Below, piece by piece: positions 21,136-31,004 of a stretch of DNA of 64,000 nucleotides; position 1 is the stretch's first letter; every line of letters starts with the position of its first letter. The DNA is from Eustoma russellianum (Eukaryota; Streptophyta; Magnoliopsida; Gentianales; Gentianaceae): NCBI GenBank assembly GCA_036186865.1, contig AP025069.1, positions 22,538,616-22,602,615 of the forward strand, in the 5' to 3' direction. Made by a program: the position numbers and the translations under genes. A model generated the notes under the pieces. That model was not told where the DNA came from, searched no databases, and worked only from the letters and a program-made list of their open reading frames with translations.

Positions 21136-22415
21136 TGAGGCAATAGACAATCAAAAGAGTTAGAGACAAACGTCCTGGACCTTGTGGCAGGCGGAGATAC
21201 TGGGTCTCTGGGACGTCTAGGACGACGAAGTATACGTGGCGGCGGCTGAAAAAGATCATCTGGAGCCGTTTCTAACTGATGGGAATTTGGATCAGCAGGG
21301 GATGAGGCCAAGGTAACAGCCGACTGAACGACATCCTGCAATATTTCCGTGACCACACCCAGTGCTGTTTGCTCCGTCACCTCTTGATGGCCTGTAATAG
21401 TTTCGCTATCCGACAGGGAGATAGGTTGTTGCTGATGCTGTACATCCAAGAGAAAGCTATCATCTATGCCTTGTAAACGAGATATATCCTGAACATACGT
21501 TGGCGTCAAAGGATCCCTTGCAACCATATCTGGAGATAATAGCGAGGTAAGTTCCTTGTTAGTTGGTTCTAGAGATTGTGGAGGTATCTTTTTGGGAGTC
21601 CAACGTTGATCCTGTGTTTTCCTCGATGGCCCTATCGGCGGCAATTGTGGATTTTCTGAGGGCTTAGTCTTTTGAGGTTGTGGTTCTAATGGCCGCCCAC
21701 AGTCCACAAGCTTATGCCCCAATCGACTGCACTTTGAACAATACATAGGCAAGTCTTCATAAAGCACTTGTTGCGCAAGTACATTACCTAATGCATGAAT
21801 AAACACTCGTGAAGGTAATTCCTGTGAGACATCCAATTCTATGCATAATCGTGCTACCGAAGGACAGAGAGATTCTGCAGTAGCTACATCCAATTTCATA
21901 GGAGTTCCTAACATTCGTCCAATTTGCATGAGGGCTGATTTTTGATGCAGATGGAGCGGTAGCCCTGGGAAGGACACCCAGACCGGGACAATAGGCACAT
22001 CAACAGTAGGATCATAGTTGGGTGTCCATTTAGTAACACGCATATATTTTCCCGCGATCATCCAACTCCTCCGAGCAAAACAGCGCAGATAATCTTGTTC
22101 GTTTTGAAAGTGCAGAACCACGTGCGTTGTATCCAGCAATCCCACCTGCACTGGTCCTGTAAATCCGATCCGATCAATGGTTGATCGGATAACAGCGATC
22201 GGCGGTTTGCCGTACCAAAAGGTTCCTACTAACGAAAATTTGAATGGAGCGGCTAAAGAGGCAATCTCCTCATCTGAAAAGGATATCATCGGACTGCCCT
22301 TGTACTTGTGGATCGGTTTATCAGCAATGAGAGTAGCAGCCGACATCTGCAATATTGATGCATACGATTTTTTCGGAACAGCAGTAGTAGGGTTTGGAGG
22401 CTCTGCAGCCGCCAT
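21132..22415 (-). CDS. LINE2 ORF1: DUF4283/zinc-knuckle protein
   Basis: An intact open frame of 427 residues starting MAAAEPPNPT. The DUF4283-like N-terminal part has YKGSPMISFSDEE, GKPPIAVIRSTIDRIGFTG, RVTKWTPNYDP and WVSFPGLPLH. A zinc knuckle YCSKCSRLGHKLVDCG lies around residues 230-246, followed by a proline/serine-rich linker with WTPKK and an arginine-rich end (RILRRPRRPRD). RNA-binding and RNP assembly are the known role of such proteins; the function is inferred from family and position. The upstream leader (22416-22590) is GC-richer than its surroundings around 22490-22530. Confidence 0.88.
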   Translation of the reverse strand: MAAAEPPNPTTAVPKKSYASILQMSAATLIADKPIHKYKGSPMISFSDEEIASLAAPFKFSLVGTFWYGKPPIAVIRSTIDRIGFTGPVQVGLLDTTHVVLHFQNEQDYLRCFARRSWMIAGKYMRVTKWTPNYDPTVDVPIVPVWVSFPGLPLHLHQKSALMQIGRMLGTPMKLDVATAESLCPSVARLCIELDVSQELPSRVFIHALGNVLAQQVLYEDLPMYCSKCSRLGHKLVDCGRPLEPQPQKTKPSENPQLPPIGPSRKTQDQRWTPKKIPPQSLEPTNKELTSLLSPDMVARDPLTPTYVQDISRLQGIDDSFLLDVQHQQQPISLSDSETITGHQEVTEQTALGVVTEILQDVVQSAVTLASSPADPNSHQLETAPDDLFQPPPRILRRPRRPRDPVSPPATRSRTFVSNSFDCLLPQ

Positions 22416-22641
22416 TGTGCATGTAATAAAAAATGAAGAAGAAGCAGGAAGAATGGGAGAGAGAGTGTAACGTGAATGCAGTAAACGGAACCAGCCGCCG
22501 GCCGGCTAGCCGGACCGCCGGCATAGACGGATCGCCAGATCGCCAGAGAGCATTCCAAGGATTTTATATATTATCTATCCTTTGAAATCTTCTATATATA
22601 TATATATATTATAAGCGGAAATGATATTTATTATGAGAAAA

Positions 22642-22659
22642 CCTCACTTATGGCGGAGG
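22642..22659 (-). other. LINE3 3'-terminal hairpin H2
   Basis: CCTCACTTATGGCGGAGG: 4-bp stem CCTC/GAGG with a 10-nt loop. Confidence 0.6.
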
Positions 22660-22764
22660 AATACCTTATTACAATATGTATGTATTATCGTAAGAAAAAA
22701 GATAATGTAAAGATGTAAGGATGGCTATTCTCCAATCATGCATGATATGCCACATTAAAACCTT

Positions 22765-22800
22765 GCCAAGTAAAACCACCCCTGTGGATAAAACCTTGGC
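22765..22800 (-). other. LINE3 3'-UTR hairpin H1 (36 nt)
   Basis: Outer stem GCCAAG/CTTGGC, where LINE1 and LINE2 have GTCAAG/CTTGAC. Inner stem CCAC/GTGG around CCCT. Confidence 0.7.
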
Positions 22801-22903
22801 GAAGGAAAAAGCGTACATATTTGCATCATTGGAAGAATAGCATATAACATGATATGTGAATACATCAAATGAAAACATGTGAAACAACATAGTCAAGACA
22901 TTG

Positions 22904-25900
22904 CTAAGTTGTATGAGTCCCATCTTGGTCTTCCGTGCTAGTATGGCGAAAGTGTGGCAAAGTGGTATCCGTGTATATAATACCACGAATATGGGTTGGC
23001 AATGAGGCAAGCGTTGTGTAGTAGGTCGTTGTGGAATATGACATTGCTTGTTGTGAAAGAAAATGTGCAGCTTGATTGACCGCCCTTGGAGCATATATGA
23101 GCGACATAGACAGCTGATGAAGCAACGAGCGCAAGCAATGTAGGTCCGGAGTTAGTGGACCCGAAGTATCTACCAGTTGGACTAACTCCATACAATCAAC
23201 CTCCACCACGACTCTTCCAAAATTAGGCACATAATAAAGGATGGATAATAATGCTGCTTGGGCCTCTACACGTAGTGGATAATCATGTCTAAGTGGGATG
23301 GACAATGCGTGTACAAATCTACCCGCTGCATCTCTAAGAATAGCCCCGCCACCAGCTGTAGAACGTCCCACTGCTGCATCAGTATTAAGTTTGAGCCTGC
23401 CTGACAGAGGAAGACTCCAACGCACTATTCTTATGCGGCTTGATCGCAGAGGTGGCGACAACCCCATAGTGATAAGACGTTTAATGGAGCAAGCTGTCTT
23501 CGTGCCATTTCTTGATTTTGTCCGCATGTATATATCATTTTTAATGGCCCGAATGAGTATATTTTGTGACCACCCAGTATCATCGTAAGTTACTGCAGCA
23601 TATGATTTCCATATATTCCATAAAAGTATCCCTGCAAAGATTTGGTGGATTTCTCCCAAGAAAGAGTTTGGAGCTGTCATCCATACCGACAAGACATATG
23701 ATCTCCATCCGGTGGGAGATGGTGTTATGATGTCCAATAAAGAGTGGAAGTAGTCCCGGACAACACGAATTGCATTGCATGAATAGAAGATGTGATTTGT
23801 CGAAGCAGAATTCTGACGGCAAAAAGGACATATGGAGGGCAGAATGTGTAAGAAACAGCGAAGTGTATCCGGTAGGGGTAGTGCGTTATTAAACAATCTC
23901 CAAAGGAAGACTTGAACAGCTGGGTGTTGTTGTTTTAGCCAAATATATTTATGAGATGTCAACTTTGACTGAGTTGGGCGAATAAGATCATAGGAGTTGG
24001 ATAGTAGAAAACGGCCAGATGCAGTTGGCCAAAGTGGCATGTTGTTAACCCATTGCGTCATTGATATGCATCGATGATGAATTGAACATATGCGGTGCCA
24101 ACCAGGTGAATCATATAAGTGTGGATTAAAGTCACCTCTACTTCCGTATCGCGTGCGTATATACTGTCCCCAGAGATTCTGGAAATGATAAAACCACCAC
24201 CACAGCTTGCAAGAGAATGTATCTTGGACATCCTGTAGTGATCTAATTCCAAGTCCTCCCTCCTGTTTTGGATAAAAAAGATTCTTCGAAGATACCGAGT
24301 GATGGCGATGTGAACCCCAGAGAAAAGCGGCAAACCAGCGTTGTATAGAAGCTAATATACTTCGAGGGAGTTTTGAACCTGCCATGAGATGCAACGGTAG
24401 GGATGATAATATTGAACGAATTAAAACAATTCTACCTGCCATTCCCAACAGCTTGTGTTGCCAACCTCCCAAGCGACTATCAACACAATGAAGAAGATCT
24501 TGGCAATGAATAGCTCGAGTAATTCCCTTATGTAAGTAAGAGCCCAGATACTTCATAGGCAAAGATGATTGCCGCATATCTAGGAGACGCAGAAGTTCTT
24601 GACGTTGCCTGACTCCTATATGAGTCGAAAAACAAATTGTACTCTTATGTCAATTGACTGCCTGACCTGAGACTTTTTCATAAGATGTCAAGAATCTTTT
24701 AAATCGTATAAGATTGGTCCTGCCTGCTGTTAAAAATACCAACAAGTCATCTGCGTATGATAAGTGCGATATCACTAGGGGCATGCGGCCCATATTGTAT
24801 GGAGTGATGAAAGAGGTTGATACCAAATGTTTCAATCTTCTACTGAATGATTCTGCTGCGATAATGAATAGGAGTGGTGAGAGAGGGTCTCCCTGCTTAA
24901 CACCACGGGTTGGGCGAAAAAATCCGCATGGGATGCCATTAATGAGGAGGGAAATGTGTGTGCCCTCTAGGTGATTCATAATCAACTCTGTAAAGTGATT
25001 AGAGAAACCAAACCTGTCCAAAACATGGCGCAGAAAGTGCCAATCTACCCGGTCGAATGCCTTTGCCATATCCAACTTTATCAAAGTCTTACCTTGTCGT
25101 GGCCCTTTGTCAAACCAGTGGATAATCTCATTTGCCAATAATACTTGCTCTGCCGTACCTCTTCCTTTTTGGAAACCTGCTTGTTCTGGGGAGATTATAT
25201 GCGGAAGAATGGAGTTGAGCCTGTTGGATAAAATTCTGGTTTGTATTTTGCTCATAAAAGTTGATAGTGCTATGGGGCGATAGTTTGCAAACGTGCACTG
25301 TGCTTGTCCTTTAGGAAGTAGTATGATCATTGTGTGAGACATGGCTCGTGGAAGGGGAAAGCCAAGGAAATATTCCTGGGCAGATTTATGGACATCAGGG
25401 GCTATTACATCCCAACATGTACGAAAGAACCATCCATTTGTATCCATCCGGACCTGCTGAACTGTTTGGGTCTAATTCCCAGACTGCCTGCTTGACTTCA
25501 CTTATCGAAGGCATTTTTGTGAGCATTTGGTTATCATCATCAGTAACTAACCTAGGGATACTTTGAAGAAAATCAGTATCATCCTCAATAGATTAAGCAG
25601 TAAACATGCGTGTGTAGTAGTCAATGGCTGCTGCACTAATAGTCTCTTGCGCGTCACAAAGAGTTCCATCCTCCTTGTATATACTGTGTATAGCCTGACG
25701 TCGACGTTTATCCTTGACTAGTGTATGATAATATCTCCTATTGGCCTTACCCTCTTTTAACCATTTGACACAAGCCTTTTGTTTCCAATATGCCATTTCT
25801 TGAGATGCAACATGAGATAATTCTGCCTGAGACTCATAGTAAGCTTGCCTCGCCTCTGCAGTAGGTGATGCATCATAGGTTTCTTCCAATATACGTGTGT

Positions 25901-26801
25901 TTTGTTCTGCATGTTTTAGTCTGTTGAATATGTTCCCAAACACAGTCTTGTTCCAGTGAGATACATCCTTTTTGAAGCGCTTTAGCTTATTACATAAACC
26001 TCGCATTCCTCCTACTGTAGGATAGGACTCCCAATTAGTACGCATAAATGTATTAAAATCCGGATGGGAGGTCCATATATTCAGAAAGCGGAATTGTTTT
26101 GGGCCATCGAATTCTGTATTTGCACATTGTATCAACATAGGGCAATGATCTGATGTGGTTCGACTAAGGTGTGTCAAGCGAACAGATGAAAAAAGATCAT
26201 AAAACGGCTCATTGCAAAAGGACCAGTCCAAGCGTCTCCACACCTGACCTAATCCACGGCCACCTTTCCATGTATATTTAGTGCCAACATGTGGGATAAC
26301 ATGCCTAGCTCCATATTGAGTCATTTCATTGAAATCTGCCAGCGCTGATAAAGAAGGTCTGGAGGCTCCTTTATGGTCAGTAATAGACAAAAAAGTATTA
26401 AAATCTCCAGATATCAACCAAGGGTCCTGTGATGAATCCGAGTGCTGACGAAGAGAAAACCAAAGGTGTTGTCTATCTGCTACTGTGTGTTTCCCATAAA
26501 CACAAGAATGCCAAAAAATCTTGCCAGAAAGCTGTAACTGAAGACGCAAATAGGCTACTTGCTCTGTATGTACAGAAGATAAGAGTGATAAGTTGTTTTG
26601 ATTCCAAAAGCACCAAGCATGTCCATCGCATACATTTAGCATCGATGAAAATCCCAGCTGAATACGAACCCGTTCCATGCTAGCAGACGATTGCTGTGGT
26701 TCAATAATGAATAGAAAATGTATAGAATGTTGATGAAGCAGTAATCTGAGCCTAGAAAGGAAAGCGTGTAGGCCCCTTAAATTCCATGTGAGTATATTCA
26801 T
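22904..26801 (-). pseudogene. LINE3 ORF2: endonuclease, reverse transcriptase, zinc finger, RNase H (broken)
   Basis: The start is taken as the ATG at 26801, which aligns with MK(L/I) of LINE1/2 ORF2. Domains: endonuclease (LTWNLRGL, FIIEPQQS, SGDFNTF near 26400, TSDHCPM near 26140), reverse transcriptase (SSAGPDG near 25450, LDMAKAFDRVDW near 25060, VKQGDPLSPLLF near 24880, SYADDLLVFL near 24740), zf-RVT (CPFCRQNSASTNHIFYSC near 23800), RNase H (LNTDAAVG near 23380, RVEAQAAL, VEVDCMELV, APRAVNQAAHFL near 23060). Breaks: a TAA at 25593, a frameshift near 25450 and a TGA at 24650. The RT motif is YADD here against FADD in LINE1/2. The last ~557 codons are open. Confidence 0.9.
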
Positions 26802-26824
26802 TGTAATTGATGGGGTTGTGAGCT

Positions 26825-27165
26825 TCAAGATCTAGTAACACTGCGAGTAACCATATGGCGAGGTGGGCGAACAATCTGGCTATTTGGTCGACGTTTCCGT
26901 TGACGTATGCATGGCACATAACCAGCATCCTGTGCCTCATCTAACGGTTGAGTTATACGCTGCAACAGTTCCTGATCAGAGGTGAAATTTTGTCTTTGCT
27001 TTAACTTACTGCCCCATATATTTGAAATGGCACTGTATTCCTGCTGAAGATCTTGTCGTTGCAATGATTCCTTTTGACAATATACGATAGGTGGTTCCTC
27101 GTTGTCTGATACGGCCTGCAAGTTTTGATGTTCAACCGGCAGCTCTAAATTATCTGCTGATGCAT

Positions 27166-27167
<2 letters not shown>
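26825..27167 (-). pseudogene. LINE3 ORF1 C-terminal remnant
   Basis: About 100 residues of an ORF1 tail, ending in basic text (RQRKRRPNSQIVRPPRH) that matches in position the arginine-rich ORF1 ends of LINE1/2. The DUF4283 and zinc-knuckle regions were lost with the 5' truncation. The stop lies 24 bp before the ORF2 ATG, so the ATGA overlap of LINE1/2 is not present here. Confidence 0.65.
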
Positions 27168-27201
<34 letters not shown>

Positions 27202-27233
27202 TAAATAAAAGCGGGTATATTATTAGAATCAAA

Positions 27234-27251
27234 CCTCACTTGTGGTGGAGG
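27234..27251 (-). other. LINE4 3'-terminal hairpin H2
   Basis: CCTCACTTGTGGTGGAGG: stem CCTC/GAGG, 10-nt loop. Confidence 0.6.
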
Positions 27252-27350
27252 AAACCTTTGTACATAAAGTATTTGAAACAGACAAATAGAGACTAAATTC
27301 AAAGGATGAGATGGTTGCCAATTATATACGATATGCCGCATTAAAACCTT

Positions 27351-27386
27351 GCCAAGTAAAATCACCCTTGTGGATAAAACCTTGGC
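27351..27386 (-). other. LINE4 3'-UTR hairpin H1 (36 nt)
   Basis: Outer stem GCCAAG/CTTGGC as in LINE3. The inner stem is TCAC/GTGG on the plus strand, so one inner pair is lost. Confidence 0.65.
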
Positions 27387-27649
27387 GAAGGAAAAAGCGT
27401 ACATATTTATATAATTGGGTATATTTATCAAGGATAGCTAATGATGCATTGGTCCTAGAATAGCGATAATCCTGTCCAGAGTTGTGGAATTGGCCCTTTG
27501 TAGATGGCGTCCAAAGGTGAATCTCCAGCGTGGTAGCGATCTTGATGCAGCCAGTGTTCCTCAGCATAAGACAACGAGAAAAGTCGTCAGTATGTAATAA
27601 GAAGATAACGCATGATGAATCAATATAATTGCGCCAACCACGTACCAAA

Positions 27650-27679
27650 GTTGCCCATGGCGCAAAGACCACGGGCAAC
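27650..27679 (-). other. LINE4 GTTGCC/GGCAAC hairpin a
   Basis: GTTGCCCATGG and CCACGGGCAAC pair at 10 of 11 positions around an 8-nt loop, the same dimensions as hairpin a of LINE2 although the sequence between differs. Confidence 0.65.
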
Positions 27680-27754
27680 TGAGAGCAAAGCAAAGCAAAA
27701 ATCCAAGGAGGTAATACGAAGGAAAGATTAATAATAATTGCTTGACATACCGGG

Positions 27755-27783
27755 GTTGCCTGCACAGAACCCATGCAGGCAAC
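27755..27783 (-). other. LINE4 GTTGCC/GGCAAC hairpin b
   Basis: GTTGCCTGCA and TGCAGGCAAC form a perfect 10-bp stem with a 9-nt loop, near the ORF2 stop. Confidence 0.7.
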
Positions 27784-27808
27784 GAAAGAAACCAGAAAAA
27801 TGTGGCTG

Positions 27809-28980
27809 TTATGTCCGGAGCACCTGTATGACACCATCAGTATAATAATGACCACGAGCCATGTAGGGTAATTGAGTTGCCGAAGTAAATCGTTGTGGAA
27901 GAGGATGCACGCGAGCATATTGACTGAGATAATGAGCCACCATGTTCGTTTCTCGTGGCGTATAGGAGAGAGTACTGCATGTGATAGCCAACAATTCGTG
28001 AAGTCGTGCGTGTTCTGGTAAGTGCCGAAAATGTGAACTGGGCATTTGAATCAACTGACTGCAATCAGTTTCAATGAGCAAATGCCTATGAATGAGGCCA
28101 AAGAACAGTAAACTATAGAGAATAGCATGTAGCTCAGCCGCAATGGAGACAAGAGTGGAAGCCTGAATGATAGAGCTGCCACCATTCGGCCATTAGAATC
28201 TCTCAAGATAGAGCCAGCAGTAGCGTATGTTAGTCCAGCAGATGCATCAACATTCAGTTTCAATTTGCCGGATGGAGGAAGTTGCCATTTTAATGGAAAA
28301 ATATGTTTAGAGCGAAGTATGGGCGAGAAGCCTGAATGTATGAGAGAGGGAACATATTGCGCCAGAGTAGTTCCCGAGAGAGACGAAGACCAATCATAGC
28401 ACGCTTGTCGGGTGAGGTGAAAATTTTTTGACACAGACAGATCGCCATCACCATATGTATGATTGGTATATATTTTGCATATGTTCCAGCAAAGCAATAT
28501 AGGGCCAACTACTCGGAAATTACCTCTGAGAGACTTCTTTGAGGAGATAAGCCACCACTGAAGGAGGTGCTGGCGGATATTGTGGTGATGTATTGGTGGT
28601 CCGTCCAGCTCCCAAGATAGGTGCAACCAGAATTGCGTGATAACAGAACAATTGAGGAATGTATGACTAATTGTAGCCGCATCATTTCGACAAAATGGGC
28701 ATATAGTGGGACGAAGGATAGAGAAATTCCAAAGATTATCCTCAAACGGTAACGCCGAATGTAGCAAACGCCATAAAAAAATACTAGCGGTTGTCGAGAT
28801 ACCTCTCCACCAAATGAACTTATGTGATAGCAGCTGGGAATGATGTGGGCGCACATCGTCATAAGCTTGACGCAGGCGAAATTCGCCAGTAGAACTTGAT
28901 TTCCACAAAGGATTGGGGAAACCTGTCGTATGCTGCAGACATAGATCATGGACAGAACATATTCGTTTCCAACTAGGGGA

Positions 28981-28984
<4 letters not shown>
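27809..28984 (-). pseudogene. LINE4 ORF2 C-terminal remnant (zinc finger and RNase H)
   Basis: The reading frame entering at 28984 covers the pre-zinc-finger region (FIWWRGIS, SIFLWRLLHSALP), zf-RVT (CPFCRNDAATISHTFLNC near 28680) and the first half of RNase H (LNVDASAG near 28250, ILRDSNGRM). A frameshift near 28150 moves the rest into another frame, where AELHAIL, IETDCSQL (near 28070) and TPRETNMVAHYLSQY (near 27930) complete the RNase H. No endonuclease or reverse transcriptase remains. Confidence 0.88.
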
Positions 28985-29032
<48 letters not shown>

Positions 29033-29387
29033 GTGTAAGATTAAATGGGGAGGAGACTTTCTATTTCCAAATTTGTTTCCATGTAGCTTCCACCAAATAT
29101 GTCTCCATTTAATGAACTAGTTAGTTCATTAACTTAAGTACTTTACTTAACGAACTAGTTTAGTTCATTAATTGTGGCACCTGAAAATAGTTCAAAGACA
29201 ACAAATGTTTGCCATATGATGTAAGCTTTAACGCTTCATGGCTTGTTAGTACGGCAACAATATATATAAACATATGAGGCATGTATATCACATAAAACGT
29301 GTCAAATAATAATTTTGTCATGCATTTCGTAAACTCGTACTATTTAAATCATGCATTTGTAAATCATTTAAACACTTTTTCTCAACA
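28985..29387 (-). repeat. copia B1 5' LTR, upstream part (U3)
   Basis: It begins on the minus strand with TGTTGAG at 29387 and ends in a long (TA)n tract. It is nearly identical to 8417-8822. The same two U3 inverted repeats lie at about 29110-29175. Confidence 0.88.
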
Positions 29388-29506
29388 CATCACTATGAAA
29401 GGTTCAAAGCTAGAAGCTACATCTTCTGATGCAACATTTTCTTATCTGACTTCCCGTTAGAGTTTGCATCTGTATTTGCATTAATTTTTATTCATGTGGG
29501 GGATTG
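29388..29506 (+). other. copia D 3' UTR, right part, with polypurine tract
   Basis: Resumption of the copia D 3' UTR after the B1 insertion. The last bases, GTGGGGGAT (29498-29506), are a polypurine tract directly before an LTR starting TGTTGGAG. Confidence 0.65.
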
Positions 29507-30640
29507 TTGGAGAAAATTGAAGGAAATTGGTCTGCACAAGTTGTAAACTTGGTTAGTAACATACTTTAGGATTAATTATGATTAGTTTTTATTAATGACA
29601 AGTGGAAACTAATGAACCCTTACTTATCTACGTAACGCGTAGATGATTGTAGGCTTTGGAATCACTCAATTACGATACTAGTTGAATGAGAAATTAATGC
29701 TTAAAATATGAGTAAAATAGGTGGAAATTGGCAAAAGTGATTATGTGGCCTCCTTACGGAGAGGCATATCATCACTTTAAGGATATACCACATTGGACAA
29801 ATGAAGTGATCTAGCCACCATATACAGTGCTAGAATGGTCACCTTAGATGTGCCCTTAAGGCATGAGAAGTTTTGACCAGAGGGAAGACATACAAGATTG
29901 CTACACGCGCGTGCACACTGCCACCGCCGCCCACCTGTCCGTCTGGTTGGCTTGGGCTCAGGCTGGGTGCGGGTTGGTTCCTATCATTTTGGAGAAATTT
30001 TATTTAAATTTTTCAAATTTCTCCTAGGTGGGTGGTTGTAACATAACCTTTAAAAATCAGTTAAGGCTGCAATTTGAAAATCGGTCAAGGCTGCAAATTA
30101 AAAAACGGTCAAGCTTAAACTGCCAGGCGAATCATGATCTAAGGGCTCAGGTTGAGCGGTTATCTAATCCAGCGGCTGCAGTTTAAACTACCAACTAGTT
30201 TCTAATCTAACGGTGGCGATCTCAAACTGTCTGATCAAAGGCTATGGTAAAACTGGCAGTAACCATCCTAAGTTGTTTTTTCTATAAATACCAAGCCAAG
30301 TAGACCTTTGTAATCATCCATTTTCTCCCCTTCTTCTCTACATACAATCTTTCTGCATTTTTCAAGTTGTTCGAGAAATTATAACACCTTACAGGTTCGT
30401 TGAGTTCTTACGCTGCATCGCCACTCATCTGAACTGTTATCCGTTGTATCTTAGGAGACGGTTGCTACCTCTGGTTGGGCACAATATATCAGAGCAATAC
30501 GTCTTAAGGACAGATTCCTGGACTCGCTTTGGTTTGCCTGCTGTTGCTTTATTTTGCATGAACACACAGAGTACAGCATCAGTTATTTTTGTTTCACATG
30601 AATTTTGGTTCAAATTTAAACGGGATAATAAGGTGGCTAT
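29507..30640 (+). repeat. copia D 3' LTR (right end uncertain)
   Basis: It begins TGTTGGAGAAAATTG immediately after a polypurine tract. A TATA box (TCTATAAATACC) lies near 30280 and a pyrimidine-rich leader near 30320-30360, as expected of an LTR promoter. I see no clear CA end: the right border is a guess, and no second copy lies in the window to align it with. Confidence 0.5.
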
Positions 30641-31004
30641 TCAGTAGATTTTATGGGAGTTGAGAAGGAAACGGTACATTGGAAGAGACAGAGAGAGGGG
30701 CATCACAATGATTGCATCTATACCGTATACAGTTGTACATTTTGCCTGAAAGTAGTGGAACACTTCAATCCAAATTATATAAAGGAAAAGATAAAAGGTT
30801 AAAAAAAGAGTTAATCATGTTTTTACCTAAATATTATTTAGTTATTATATAAAAAATTTAAATTTCTAAAATTAAAGTTGTTATTCAAAATTTTCAAATT
30901 TTTTGAAAATCAAATAAACGACGATTCGACAACTATAATAGATATTTAGCATACCAAATTTGAAAAAACTGGCCTATAATTCAAAAGTTTTTTTATGTTT
31001 TGTG
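30641..31004. other. AT-rich gap between copia D and gypsy G
   Basis: About 360 bp with no ORF, no repeat shared with the rest of the window and no recognisable motif. It may hold the end of LTR D and unrelated DNA that replaced the first part of the gypsy G 5' LTR. Confidence 0.4.

Larger units (their letters stand above)
16563..22591 (-). mobile_element. LINE2: near-intact L1-like LINE with RNase H
   Basis: A minus-strand LINE of about 6.0 kb with a 5' UTR of ~150-175 bp, an open ORF1 (22415-21132), an ORF2 with one in-frame stop (21135-17272) and a 3' UTR with four hairpins. It ends in an A/TA-rich tail at the B1 5' LTR. Its 5' end abuts the (TA)n end of LINE3. The same order and motifs as LINE1 are present, but with many amino-acid differences, so it is a separate subfamily and not a duplicate. 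Confidence 0.9.
22592..27167 (-). mobile_element. LINE3: 5'-truncated L1-like LINE with RNase H
   Basis: A minus-strand LINE of about 4.6 kb that begins inside ORF1 (C-terminal ~100 residues remain) and runs to a 3' UTR of only ~300 bp ending in (TA)n at 22592-22609. Its 5' edge abuts the (TA)n end of LINE4 near 27168. 5' truncation is usual for target-primed insertion. It is a third subfamily, distinct from LINE1 and LINE2 in both protein and 3' UTR, but it shares the two terminal hairpins. Confidence 0.88.
27168..28984 (-). mobile_element. LINE4: strongly 5'-truncated LINE
   Basis: A minus-strand LINE remnant that begins inside ORF2, downstream of the reverse transcriptase, and keeps the zf-RVT, RNase H and 3' UTR. 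Its 3' end is a long (TA)n tract (about 27167-27200). Its 5' edge meets the (TA)n of the B1 5' LTR near 28985. It is the innermost member of the LINE2-3-4 series next to U3. Confidence 0.87.
738..29387 (-). mobile_element. copia B1, Sirevirus-like LTR retrotransposon (minus strand), split by four LINEs
   Basis: Read on the minus strand: the 5' LTR begins at 29387 with TGTTGAG and ends at 14241 with CTACA (LINE2-4 inside); the iMet-type primer-binding site is at 14228-14238; gag, pol and a repeated polypurine region follow; the 3' LTR begins near 8822 (LINE1 inside) and stops abruptly near 738. The last ~600 bp of the 3' LTR, present in the 5' copy at 14241-14850, are missing. The coiled-coil gag, the GLGY motif after it, an iMet PBS and multiple polypurine tracts place it with the Sireviruses (SIRE/Maximus). 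No target duplication can be checked because the left end is deleted. Confidence 0.85.
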
